Source of the DNA: Gigaspora margarita
Taxonomy: Eukaryota; Glomeromycota; Glomeromycetes; Diversisporales; Gigasporaceae
DNA length: 64,000 bases
Assembly: GCA_009809945.1 (NCBI GenBank)
Contig: WTPW01000710.1
Span: forward strand, 191,124 to 255,123
Direction of reading: 5' to 3'
The position numbers and the translations under genes were made by a program. This document shows, one piece after another, positions 10,750-21,030 of the stretch. Numbering within the stretch: the first letter of the stretch is position 1; the number at the start of each line of letters is the position of its first letter. Below the pieces are notes generated by a model, which made no database searches, was not told where the DNA came from, and saw only the letters and a list, made by a program, of their open reading frames with translations.

Positions 10750-11300
10750 TCGATTAATTAGTAATTCGCGAGAGATGGAAAGAATTACTATAGTAATACT
10801 ATATATACATGAGGGGATATTAAATATAATAAAAACAATTAATACCTATAATCTAGAGCCAGAATTAAAATTTCTCAATTCCTGTCAAGTTAACATCTTT
10901 TGTATTGCTAACCAAACTGTAGAGGCAAGTTTTCTCTTTCTAATGGTGGAAAATCACCAAAATTGGGCTAATATATTAAGAGATATTCTCATTTTTGTTT
11001 TTATAATTTATTGAAATTTCTTTGCAGATCTGCAAAGAAATTTCATATAGCCACAAAGACAAAAATAAGAATACCTCTTGATATATTGGGCCAATTTTGA
11101 TGATTTTACCACTATTAGGAAGAGAAAACTTGTCTCTACAGTTTGGTTAGCAATACAAAAGATGTTGGCTTGACAGGAATTGAGAAATTTTAATTCTGGC
11201 TTTAGATTATATATATTAATTGTTTTTATTATTTAATATTCCCATTTCTATATATAGAAATTCTGTATATCTCCGCGAATCACGAATTAATGGATATATA
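10750..11300. repeat. ~550-bp palindrome with perfect 32-bp centre
   Basis: Arms of about 265 bp run from 10750 to 11018 and back from 11028 to 11300. Matched landmarks include CTGTCAAGTTAACATCTTTT/AAAAGATGTTGGCTTGACAG and AATTCGCG/CGCGAATCACGAATT. The exact centre GAAATTTCTTTGCAGATCTG followed by its mirror near 11023 would form a hairpin with almost no loop. The 79-codon ORF at 10775-11014 is only one arm of this palindrome. Confidence 0.9.
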
Positions 11301-11342
11301 ACGATTTATATTTATTTATGCTATATATCGATTATAGATATA

Positions 11343-11592
11343 TGGGGGGACATCAATAGAAAAGGGACAAATCATTTTTAGTAACTTTTTTTAAATTTTT
11401 AAATTAAAATATCTTGACAACTACCAAATCAAATTTAATAAATTTTTTTTGTTTTAATTCTATAACTATAAAAAATTAAAATAAAAAAATTTTGATTAAA
11501 TTTGGTTAAGTAGTTGTTAAGTTATTTTAACTTAAAGTTGAAAAAACTTTTACTTAGAAAAGATTTGTTCCTTTTCTATTGATGTTCCCCCA
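11343..11592. mobile_element. 250-bp MITE, TATA target, copy 1
   Basis: Inverted ends TGGGGGGACATCAATAGAAA and TGGGGGAACATCAATAGAAA are flanked on both sides by TATA (11339-11342, 11593-11596). The element is closely related along its length to the 251-bp element at 18923-19173. A TA-centred target duplication fits Tc1/mariner-type transposition. It lies inside the satellite-bearing element and so is younger than it. Confidence 0.85.
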
Positions 11593-12324
11593 TATATCGA
11601 TATATAACTAGTTTATCAATATATATTGTTAATTTTTAATCAATATATATCGATTATTGTTATATATTGATATTTATCTATATATAAAATTTATGATGTA
11701 GAGCATAGTGAGACTAGTATAATCTACAAAAAAACTTTTTCTTGTGAGTTCAGTGGAAAGTACAAAGCTAAAAAAGATTCTATAGTATATAGTATAAAAA
11801 AGAATCTAATATAATACAAAAACAAAAAAATTAGAATGCCTATAGAATTGTAATCTTACATTAGATGAATCTAGAATTCAAATCAGAATTACCACTTTTG
11901 CCAATAAGTATAATCATAAGATGTTTTTAGAAACTTAAGAATTCAGAAGTAAATATAGGTTATTAAATAAAGAGGCCTTAGAAAAAATAAAAATAATAAC
12001 TAAGCATGCAATCTTATTAGTTACTATTTAAAGTAACTTCTTAAAGCCTAGTTCTCTGACTTAAATTTCAAGATATTGATCTTAATTATAAAATTAGAAA
12101 TTTAAAAATTCCAATCCAAATAAGAGTAATGATGCATCAAACTTATTTATTTTATTAGTAAAAAAGAAAATATTAGATTCACAGTGGGTTGTCAAATTTG
12201 AACTTGATAAGAATAATTGTTTAGTTTGGCTTTTATAGATGTCTTCTGAACAAGTAAACCTGTAGTTAAAATATTATAACATTGTAGTTAATGATAATAC
12301 ATGCATACAAACTAGTATTAAATA

Positions 12325-12621
12325 AGGACTCTGAACATCTAGTATAGAGGTTATACTTGAAATTTTTTAGCAAAAACACCTAAAATTTGAGAAGCAAAAA
12401 ATAGTTTTTGGCAATTATCTTGGCATTTAGTAGTCCAATTTGAATGAACTTTTTTTTTAAAATGAAGCTTTTAGTGAGGCGCATCTAACAAAAAAAAGTT
12501 TATTCAATTCTGATTACTAGGTTAGAAGTTATTAAAGTAAATAAATTTTGTTATTTTTAGCAAATTAGATCAAAATTGGTCAAAATCCAGTTATGACCTA
12601 TATGAGAGATGTCCAGGGTCC
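12325..12621. mobile_element. 297-bp MITE nested in MULE pseudogene 1
   Basis: Inverted ends GGACTCTGAACATCT and GGACCCTGGACATCT (reverse complement) are flanked by TATTAAATA (12316-12324) and TATTAAATG (12622-12630), a 9-bp duplication with one mismatch. Nine bases is the MULE-type target size. The MULE coding frame stops at one edge and resumes at the other. Confidence 0.75.
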
Positions 12622-13974
12622 TATTAAATGCTACTGGGCCTTTTATTATTGTAGATAATAATTTAAAGATATAATTAGATTGTCAAACATTAGTAAGTAA
12701 TAAAATGAAATTTTAGATACTTATATATAAATTTTATAGTCAATTAGCAAGACCACAAATCAACCACTAAATGCAATATTTACAGATACCGATCTGGTAT
12801 TAGATATGCAATTCCTATCATATTCTTAACTATATATTTAGCTTATTGTATATTTTATATTAGCTAAAATCTTCTAAGAAATTTAAAATCCAAGCTAGGA
12901 AATAAATAGAAAGAATTTATAAAGAATTTCTATAAGTATCAGAATATCTTGTATATACCACTTTTTGAGAAATGATGAAATAATATAAAAAACAAATATC
13001 TAGTAGCAAAGAATTATTTACTTAGAGCCTTAAATTTAAATTATCGATCTTGGGCATGTGTGTATTTGTATAAAATTTTTATAGCTAGTATAAAGAGTAC
13101 TATACATATAGAATCGTATAACTAGATAATTAAAAAAAAATAAGTTCAAATAGCACTTTATGTAAACTTTTTGAATACCTGAACCAGTAGCTAAGAGATG
13201 AAAATTAGTAGAGAAGGTTTTATAAATACAATCATTAACTACTATATCAATAGTATCTATAGTTAATCAGGATCTATTTTTATTTAATAAAGACAATAAA
13301 TCTTGTGATTAAAACTAAGATGGACCAATACCTTTTTCTTAGTACAAGTAAAATTGAACCTAATAATGATGATTTAGCTTAGAAAAAGGTATATAAATGA
13401 TAAATTAGTAGTAATTTTATATATAAATTGTATAATAACAAAAGTAAATATAGGAAAGTGAACATACTTGTAATAGATTCCTCAAAGATCAGTATAATAT
13501 GAAAAAATAATGCTTCAAGCAATAATTGATGAGGTTGAATATGAAAATATAATAGAAATTTGGAAAATTGCTAACTTGCATAGTAAAAAAAAACAGCATA
13601 ATGCCTACTTTGTAGTAATTGTTAACCAAATCTCATTTTTGTGCTTATGCTTAATGAATATTTCTAAAAGCATTATATGTTAACATTATTTTCATATTAT
13701 GATGCATTCTATGATCATAGCATTTTATATATCAATGATACCTATTAATAGTATAAAGATTCATATTAATACCAAACAACATCAATAGATAATATAGTAT
13801 TTAACTATGAAAAAGGTATGCTTGATACAGATTCGAATAGTACAATAATTCTTCCTTTACGCAAAATAGCTACTATGCCAACTATTATTACACATGCTAT
13901 AAAAAAGACAATTCATAAGAAAAATCAATATGGTTGAATCTGAGGACTTGTGCATGAGGCAACTTTGTAGCTAT

Positions 13975-14255
13975 AGAGGATGGCAATGTTGCATGGGACA
14001 GCTTTGGACAATGATTTGAACAATTTTGAACAATTTTGGACAATTAAATAAAGTTAAATTACTTAAAATTTTATTAAGATAACCTATTTTAATTTTAACT
14101 GGAATGTGTTTAGTACTTAAAAAAAATATATAGTTATATATTTTTTAGATAGATTTATTAATTATTAAAGCCTGGACAAGCTTTGAACAATCTTGGACAT
14201 TTGGACAATTTGGACATAAACAAGCCAAAAAAGGCTTGGACAGCCAAAATGTACA
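13975..14255. repeat. Insert with repeated TTGGACAATT motifs
   Basis: MULE coding sequence is interrupted between about 13975 and 14260 by DNA rich in TTTGGACAATT and GGACAAGCTTTG motifs. Imperfect inverted pieces (GGGACAGCTTTGGACAAT against GGCTGTCCAAGCC) occur near the edges. It is likely a hAT-type MITE, but no clean target duplication could be read. Confidence 0.45.
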
Positions 14256-14760
14256 ATACTGGAAAACGGTGATGATGAAATAGTTCAAATTTTGACAAAA
14301 TATATCAACAAGAAAAAAATTAAAGCAAGTAAGCAACTTAAACCAATCAAATAGTTTTGCAACCCAAAATTAGCAAGAAGTTTTTGTAATAATAAACCAA
14401 AATTTTTTAGCTAATTAAGAATAAAGCAGAAATACAAATCAGCTATGTGATCTTTCAACTAGTAACTGAAGTATTGACAAAGAATTAAAAGATGAGTTAT
14501 ACTTATTTAAAATGGAAGGAATAGAAGAATTTGGAACTATTATGACTAATTCTGATACATCAAACCTTGCTAATATTCAAAATTCTCTTTATATTATGGG
14601 TAAAAGAAAACCTTCAAACCATAGATATATTAGTAGTATTGAAAAAGAGCAAAAATGTAGTGGAGCTCCAATTCGTAAATTCAACAAATATTGTACCTGT
14701 GGTTAACTTGGGTACAATTCTGTATTTCATAAAAAGAAAATAAACTATTCAAACTCATGG

Positions 14761-15349
14761 AAAATAAGAAAGAAATTAAATCAATATAAAATCAGTATAT
14801 ATCAATTACTAAATTATATAGTACAAAGTTTAATAAAGTTTATATGTAAAGACTATATTATATGATATGCAAATCTAAATTCAGTAGTATAAAACCTAGA
14901 ATTTTTGATAAATTGTTCTAATCACATAAAGAAAATAAAGTTATATCGCATGATCCAGTTTATAATAACCATAATACCTGCCATATACGTATATGCTTAT
15001 TTATAGCTTCTTTATGTTATTTATAGTAGGTCTGAAAACTATTCCAATATAGTACTATAACAAATTTTCAGTAATACAGAAAGCAATATTAATATTAGAG
15101 TTAGGGTTTTGGTTAGAATTTATTGGGAGTTAGCAAAATATTTAGTAAAATTGATCAAAAATTTTTTTGTTAAAGGTCTTCTATACAAATTTTTGTTTTA
15201 AAACTAATTTTTGTCAAAACAAATAATTGTTTGAATTTTCTGATTAGTATAATATTGTACATAGTTACTAAAAATTTTTATAGTACTATTGAAGTAGTTG
15301 GTTTTCAAAACTTTTATTATTTAATATGCATATAATCACATGATCTGTA
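14761..15349. other. No recognisable gene
   Basis: AT-rich sequence between the MULE remnant and the next palindromic element. No ORF, terminal repeat or structured RNA could be supported. Confidence 0.5.
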
Positions 15350-15357
15350 TTTATAGA

Positions 15358-16187
15358 TATACTTGTTGGCAAAACTAAAAATCTTCAAAATCCCACCCAA
15401 ACCCAAATCCCAATTGGATAAACCCAAATCTAAAACTGAACAAATCCCAAACCCAAAACCCAAATCCCAAACTCATCCCAAATCCCAAACTCATCCCAAA
15501 TCCCAAATCCCAATCCCAAATTCCAATCCCAAATCCCAATCCCAAATCTCAATTCCAAATCCCAATTCCAAATCCCAATTCCAAATCTTGGTTTTGGAAT
15601 TTCTCAAAGAAAAACTTTTTTCTTTACTAAACAAACCTTCTTTCAACTTCTAAGTAAAGTTGTAGAAAAGTATCTTGCAATCAGAATATTAGTTAAAATG
15701 TTAAAATTGGCCTAGTGGATCGCAAGATATAAGTATTTTAGTCTTCATGACTATATATTTTCTTTTTTATATAAATAAAGAAGAAACCATATAGTCGCAA
15801 AAACTAAAATGCTTATATCTCATGATTTACAGGCCAATTTTAACGTTTTAACTATCATTCTGATTGAAGAACCCTACAACTTTACTTAGAAGTTAAAAAG
15901 TGGGTTGTTTAGTAAAGAAAACAGTTTTTTTTTTGGAAAACTCCAGATTCTAAAGGCTTGAAATTTGGGTTTGAAATTTGGATTTGGGATTTGGGTTTGG
16001 GATTTGGGTTTGGGATTTGGGATTTGAAATGAGTTTGGGATTTGGAATGAGTTTGGGATTTGGGATTTGGGTTTGGGATTTGTCTAGTTTTGCCATATGG
16101 GATTTTTAAATATAAGTGGACAATCCTATTTGTTCAGGTTTGTCTATAGCCCAATTCCAAATCCCATAGGTTTTGCCAACAAGTATA
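15358..16187. mobile_element. 830-bp palindromic hAT-like element with CCCAAAT minisatellite arms
   Basis: An exact 8-bp duplication TTTATAGA (15350-15357, 16188-16195) flanks ends TATACTTGTTGGCAAAAC that match inverted. The left arm carries a minisatellite of CCCAAAT/CCCAATT units (15395-15590). The right arm carries the inverted equivalent, GGGATTTGGGTTT-type (15960-16085). The middle (15640-15920) is also an inverted repeat around 15770. The 96-codon proline/lysine/serine-rich ORF at 15363-15653 is the minisatellite read as codons. Confidence 0.85.
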
Positions 16188-16195
16188 TTTATAGA

Positions 16196-17202
16196 CTTTA
16201 TTAAGTGTGATATATAATTAGCATTGATATGCAATAAAAACTTTTATTAAGTGTGATATATAACTGTATTACATGCAATATATAACTATAACATGAATAT
16301 GAAGCCTATTAACTTCTTTTTATTTATTATTATTATTTTTTTTATTTTTTTTTTTATATTTTATATTTTATTTTTTTTATATTTTTATTTTACTAGAAAA
16401 CTACAAAAGGAAAAGGGAAGGTCTTTATGATATTATTGGAAAGAATTTTCTTGAACTTCCAATACTATCTAGTTTTTTTTAGTAAATATAGTAAGTTTAA
16501 ATTTATAATAGCTATATAAATAAATATGATCTGTTATATTATCTATATAAAATAATTTTAAAATTAATAAATTTATCTTAGATAATGGATATAAAGTTGA
16601 ATTATTAATTACCAATCTGGATAAGATCAGCACTATAGCTATATTATTACCATATTTGGGGAATGGCTAAAGCCTTGTACCTCGTTAGGGTTCGTTTTTG
16701 ATGCATTTAAGGTTAGCAGGTTATATAGATATCAAGAATGCAATTTATGCAGTATGTAAATCAATATATGAAGGTGCAAGGCTTTAGACGACCCCCATAT
16801 TTGGAATTAGAGAAAACAAATATATAAACAATATATTAGTAAATCTGTTTTAGGCCTAATAAAAAGTTTTTTTAATACTAAGTAAATATTATTTTTGGCT
16901 CTAAGTAAAGTTGTAGAGCAGGTTCTTGTGCGTCTACCACCAAAATTTCATTAAATCAGACTTGTAAATAAGAAGATATGAGTAAAAACGTCTTTAAAAT
17001 TCTTTAAATCATATAAACATTTTATATATACAGGCCTGATTCAGATTTCATACTATTTTGTTTATATATTTGTTTTGCCCCAATTCTAAATATAGAAATA
17101 TTGCTGATTTTATCTGGATTAGCAATTAATTAATTGGTTTATGCAAAATAAAATAAGCTGCAGTATATATTTTTTTAAGTAATATAATATATTATTATTA
17201 AA
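16196..17202. other. AT-rich spacer holding one small MITE
   Basis: Apart from the 137-bp element at 16658-16794, this stretch shows only AT-rich low-complexity DNA with a T-rich run near 16330-16390. A block at about 16860-16950 resembles sequence near 2250-2290 (ACTTTACTTTGAGCC-like in inverse), suggesting another dispersed repeat. No gene is seen. Confidence 0.4.
16658..16794. mobile_element. 137-bp hAT-like MITE
   Basis: Direct repeats CCATATTT (16650-16657 and 16795-16802) flank ends GGGGAATGGCTAAAGCCTTG and GGGTCGTCTAAAGCCTTG (reverse complement). The 8-bp duplication suggests hAT. It has no coding capacity. Confidence 0.75.
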
Positions 17203-17217
17203 AATTATTATAATTTA

Positions 17218-17727
17218 TTTTTTTTTTCCTCCTCGCTGTATATTTTACTACAGTCTTTTCCTCGTCCATTACATATATGCCTCGCATGACCTTAACCATA
17301 CTCAGAGTCAGGCCGTAACCTAAACCCCTATGCTTTTATATAATGTCCTGGGTCCCTAAATCCCACGGTGTTTCAGTTCCGAGTGCCGTAGTTTTTCTAT
17401 ACGACGCCCTCCAACAGCATTATCTGCCCAAAGTTGAGGGTCACCGACTATGTTCGACTTCCAATTGGGAAATAGAACTTACTCTATTTTTGATTATGGG
17501 CACCATTGGTAATAACGTCCTGCCTTATCGGGATGCAGCGCTACAAGTTCGTATAGCATTATGGAAACTCCAGACTTGGACCTCACATTACGTCTTGTGA
17601 CTTCAGTTATTTCCTAATCGGGGTTCTAACTATCAAATCCAAATTACCGCATTAGTGGTAATTGAACTAGCAACCTTGTGATTGGAGACCTCAGAGCATA
17701 ACCGCTATGCTATCGACCCTAAGGTCT
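17218..17727 (-). mobile_element. SINE, family 2, copy 1
   Basis: The minus strand begins with a tRNA-like head, GGGTCGATAGCATAGCGGTT, with a degenerate B box (plus-strand 17657-17668), and ends in poly(A) (T run 17218-17227). A 17-bp exact direct repeat AATTATTATAATTTATT flanks it at 17203-17219 (merging with the tail) and 17728-17744. The head is nearly the same as in the SINE at 56788-57533, but the bodies differ, so the two may be sub-families sharing a promoter module. The body is much less AT-rich than its surroundings. The 85-codon plus-strand frame at 17343-17600 is antisense to the element and not credible as a gene. Confidence 0.88.
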
Positions 17728-17785
17728 AATTATTATAATTTATTAAAATTTAACCTTTTTTTAATATAAAGATAAAATTTAAATA

Positions 17786-18763
17786 TACCATAGTGCACTA
17801 ACCAAAAGGCCCAGGATCTTATACAAAATACCTGTCAAAAAACTTATAAAAGACCTGGGTATATTATACGGCAGCAGGTTTGTGCTACAAGAAAAAAAAT
17901 TTTAAGCATTTATACATTTTACACTTACAATAAGCAGTCTAAAAATTTAAAAAATCTATATTTAATTAATAAGATCTTGTGCTTTGCACAGGACCTCTGA
18001 ATACTAATGTTATATATATAAATAACCTTTGTCTTTAAACTTTATATAAGTGTACACTTAAATTTTATTATAAAGTGTACACAAACATTAAAACAACAGT
18101 TTAAGTATACTATATACCTTTAAATAATAATTTTAAATTTATAATTAAGTGTACAACATAGTTTTAATTAAAAAATAAATTAATGTACGATAAATGTTTA
18201 AAATTAAATTATTTTAAAAAAAGTAAAAGCTAATAAATTATATTTATGTTTTAAAATTTCTATTAATTGAAATTGGTAATATTAATTTTATACAATGTTG
18301 TAATCCACAAAAGTTATATCTTTTTGTAAAGCAACAATATTAAATTATAGTGCTAAAAAGATCTTTATTCAAGTAAAATAGAAACTTATCTCCTAGTAAC
18401 TATTGAGTTAACTTATATATATTGTCCATAAATATTGTCACTATTATTGATTTTACTAGTTTTTATTAAATTTTGTATGTTATATATATTATATTTATAT
18501 ATTATGTACAACTAACTATTCTTGCACAATAAGTAACTGTACAACATATCTTTTTTTATATTATTAATTAAGTGTACATCAAAGGTTGAGTTAAGTTGCT
18601 ATTAAAAAAATAAGATTTATGTAACTGTACGATAAACATTTTTAAAAATTTAGTCTAAGTGTACTACAAACATTTTATGCATATATTCAGGGGTCCTCTT
18701 TGCACTGGGTATTTTGCAATAAAGGGTATTGAAAAGGGGTACTTTGGTCAGTGCACTATGGTA
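17786..18763. mobile_element. 978-bp TA-flanked palindromic MITE
   Basis: Ends TACCATAGTGCACTAACCAAA and TACCATAGTGCACTGACCAAA match inverted, with TA on each side. Inner arms also pair, for example GCACAGGACCTCTGAATA against TATTCAGGGGTCCTCTTTGC. Repeated AAGTGTAC motifs fill the centre. It fits a Tc1/mariner-type non-autonomous element. Its right end lies 10 bp from the next element. Confidence 0.75.
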
Positions 18764-18773
18764 TATATTAATT

Positions 18774-19660
18774 GGAAATAGAAATTTGTCATACTCGTGA
18801 CATGTTGCACCCCTGATTCTGACCAATCAAATCATACAATTTTGTAGACAAAAAATTTTATATTTAAAAAATCAAAAATTTACTAGTAAAATGTAAAAAT
18901 AAATAAGTGATGTCAAAATATATGGGGGTGAGTCAATAGAAATCAAGCAAATTTTTTTTAGTACTTTTTTTTAAAAGTTTAAATCAAGATAATTTAACAA
19001 AAACTTGATCAAATTTAATAAATTTTTTTTTAAATTAATTCTACAGGTTTATAAAATTAATTTAAAAAAATTTTTATCAAATTTGATTAAATTTTGGTTA
19101 AGTTATTTCTGTTCAAAGTTTCAAAAAAACTTTATTATAAAAAATTTGCTTGATTTCTATTGACTCACCCTCATATAGTGTTAAATTTTATTCTTAACAA
19201 CCTTTTCTAAGTCATAAAAATAGATTATCTTAGTAAAAAAAACATTTTATAAGAAAAATCAAAAATTTTGAACATTAGTATATATAAAACTTTTTTTTGT
19301 TAATATAATTTATATTTACATTTGAGTATTATATGTAAAATTTTATGCTAAACAACCTTTTCTAAATTAAAAAGGTAGATTGTTTTAGTAAAAAATAGGT
19401 TTTATATATGCTAACTTTGGAAATTTTTGATTTTTCTTATAAAACATTATTTTTTACTAAGACAATATATTTTTATGACTTAGAAAAAGTTGTTCAAAAT
19501 AAAATTTTACGTTATATATTACACAAATTTATCAAGTAAAATTTTAAATTTTTAAAAAATAAATTTTTGCCTATAAAATCGTACGATTTGATTGGTCGAA
19601 TCAGGGGGTGCAATATATCGTGAGTGCGACATATCGCAGATGCAACAAATTTATTTTCCC
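18774..19660. mobile_element. 887-bp palindromic MITE with 9-bp target duplication
   Basis: ATATTAATT repeats at 18765-18773 and 19661-19669. Ends GGAAATAGAAATTTGT and GGGAAAATAAATTTGTT (reverse complement) continue into arms sharing CTGATTCTGACCAATCAAAT/CTGATTCGACCAATCAAATC. A 9-bp duplication suggests MULE-type transposition, though the AT-rich target makes chance similarity possible. A 251-bp MITE is nested in the left arm. Confidence 0.65.
18923..19173. mobile_element. 251-bp MITE, TATA target, copy 2
   Basis: Ends TGGGGGTGAGTCAATAGAAA and TGAGGGTGAGTCAATAGAAA match inverted; TATA flanks both sides (18919-18922, 19174-19177). The interior aligns with the 250-bp copy at 11343-11592, including ATCAAATTTAATAAATTTTT and a central TAATTCTA. 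Confidence 0.85.
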
Positions 19661-20504
19661 ATATTAATTATATAAATTATAGCCAAAAATAAAAAAATAA
19701 AATAGCGACCCATCACTATGCGATTCTTATATAATTGACCAATCATTTTTTGAGATTGGTAGATCATATATAGCTTGTCTCCGGGGTACCAAATTTGATC
19801 TGGATTTAGATCTGCAGGTAAATCTAGATTTTTTTATTTGTTTTTTTTTTCATTTCGCGATACTGTACATTCTTTAGATAAGTACAAATTTTTTTTCTTT
19901 TTTTGTTATTGTTGCTAACTTTTCTCTTTCTTTAGGTCTATTCGCTTTTATTTTTTTGTTTGAAACCAAGAACTAAGAAGCACTAAACCAGTTTTTGGAT
20001 AAGTTATAGTGTTTTTTTTTTTTTACGAGTTTTTTTTTATAGGTACTAACTTCTCTCTTTTTTTAGATGCTTCTTTTCATGGAGTTATCATTCTTGGAGT
20101 CATTGTTCTTGAAGTTATTTCTTGGAGTCGTCATTTTTAGAGTCATTATTTTTGGAGTTGTCATCGTTCTTGGAGTCGAGTTGTCATCTTGGAGTCAGAA
20201 TTGTCATAGTAGTAGGTGTCAGGATCCTTGTCAGTTTAAATGTGTTCATCTTTAGCATTGTTGTTCTTTGGTATTAAAGTTTTTTTTTGAATTGTGTGAG
20301 AAATGGGTGTCAAGCTTTACTGTTCTTCAGTGTTGTTGCTTCAGATAAGTATTGGCTTTTTTTTTTCTTCTTTGCTTTGGATTTTTTTTTGTTACATGTA
20401 CTAACTTTGCTTTTTTTTTAGATGCTTCTTCGTTTGATATCAGGAAATGGGTGCTGGGCTTTGCTATTACGACTTTGTTGTTGAAGCCTTCATTGAGTAG
20501 GTAG

Positions 20505-20645
20505 GTTGCATCTTTGCTTTGGTGCTTTCTTGCATTTCTGCTTCATTGCTTTCTTGTGTTTCTGCTTCAGTGCTTTCTTGTGTTTTTGCTTTGGTGCTTT
20601 TTTGCATGCTTTAGTGCTTTTTGCGTGCTTCGATGCTTTCTTGCG
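20505..20645. repeat. Minisatellite of TGCTTTCTTGTGTTTCTGCT-like units
   Basis: About eight variants of a 15-20 bp unit (GTGCTTTCTTGCATTTCTGC, GTGCTTTCTTGTGTTTTTGC and similar). Read on the minus strand this gives a lysine-rich 72-codon frame with repeated KKAxKQK, which is explained by the repeat. Confidence 0.75.
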
Positions 20646-20793
20646 TCTTAACTTTGTGCCTTTTTTTATATTTATATTAGGCTTTTGGCATCTTCGTTTC
20701 ATCTCCATGGAAAATGGTCAAGTTAGGATGTTGTTAACGGTTAAGAAACCATTTGGTGATTTTGCTATGGGCTTTGTTATGGGTGTATGGGGC

Positions 20794-21030
20794 CAGGGTT
20801 GGGCAGCTCTCTATGTCCAGTGAATTTCACTGGAAACTGGACATATAAATTTGTCCAGTATCCATTGATTTATTAACATATATAGAGTAAAAATTAGTGG
20901 TATATTACTGTCCTAATTATTTGGTTTGCTTGAATCTAAATAGAGGTTTCTTATTTCTAAAAAAAATTACAAACAATCTTAGAAATTTAAATTTTATTGG
21001 ACAACCTATTTGTCCAATTGCCCAACCCTA
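20794..21030. mobile_element. 237-bp hAT MITE
   Basis: Ends CAGGGTTGGGCAGCTCT and TAGGGTTGGGCAATTGG (reverse complement of the right end) have the classic hAT look. Flanks TATGGGGC (20786-20793) and TGTGGGGC (21031-21038) form an 8-bp duplication with one transition. Confidence 0.85.

Larger units (their letters stand above)
9027..11691. mobile_element. Satellite-bearing element inserted in a FAR1 gene
   Basis: The ends are imperfect inverted repeats: CATCAGCAAATTTTATATA on the left and CATCATAAATTTTATATA on the right (reverse complement), each followed by arrays of ATCGATATATA-type units. The insertion boundary is defined functionally: FAR1 coding sequence stops at 9026 and resumes at 11692. 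The interior holds minisatellites (9750-9935), a duplicated ~90-bp unit, a 380-bp A-rich tract, a ~550-bp palindrome and a smaller MITE. The element at about 34535-36352, inserted in a LINE, has the same ends. No coding sequence is visible and the superfamily is unknown. No convincing target duplication was found. Confidence 0.65.
11692..14760 (+). pseudogene. MULE transposase pseudogene 1 (FAR1-MULE-SWIM-zinc knuckle)
   Basis: Reading short frames in order recovers a whole MULE transposase. FAR1 domain: KKTFSCEFSGKYKAKK near 11725 and FANKYNHKMFLET near 11890. Linker: VKKKILDSQWVVKFELDKNN near 12155. Transposase core: VVNDNT (first Asp) near 12285, FIIVDNN near 12640, IFTDTDLVLD (second Asp) near 12778. 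Histidine-rich helical region near 12840-13000; SWACVYLYKIFIASIKST near 13050. SWIM zinc motif CLC...C-x-H near 13645-13700, with a stop between the last C and H. C-terminal zinc-knuckle remnant ending YCTCG, stop, LGYNS near 14690. Multiple stops and frameshifts make it dead. Two small elements (12325-12621 and about 13975-14255) interrupt it. The 64-codon ORF at 14512-14706 is its C-terminal piece, not a separate gene. Confidence 0.85.

Noticed and set aside
10775..11014. 79-codon ORF
   Set aside because: It is one arm of the large palindrome; the other arm does not keep the frame.
15363..15653. 96-codon Pro/Lys/Ser-rich ORF
   Set aside because: Direct translation of the CCCAAAT minisatellite in a MITE arm.
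17343..17600. 85-codon ORF of unusually balanced composition
   Set aside because: Antisense to a SINE with tRNA-like head, poly(A) and 17-bp target duplication, which explains the higher GC.
20490..20823. Lys-rich minus-strand ORF and overlapping Phe/Leu-rich plus-strand ORF
   Set aside because: Both are readings of the TGCTTTCTTGTG minisatellite; no start context or domain supports either.
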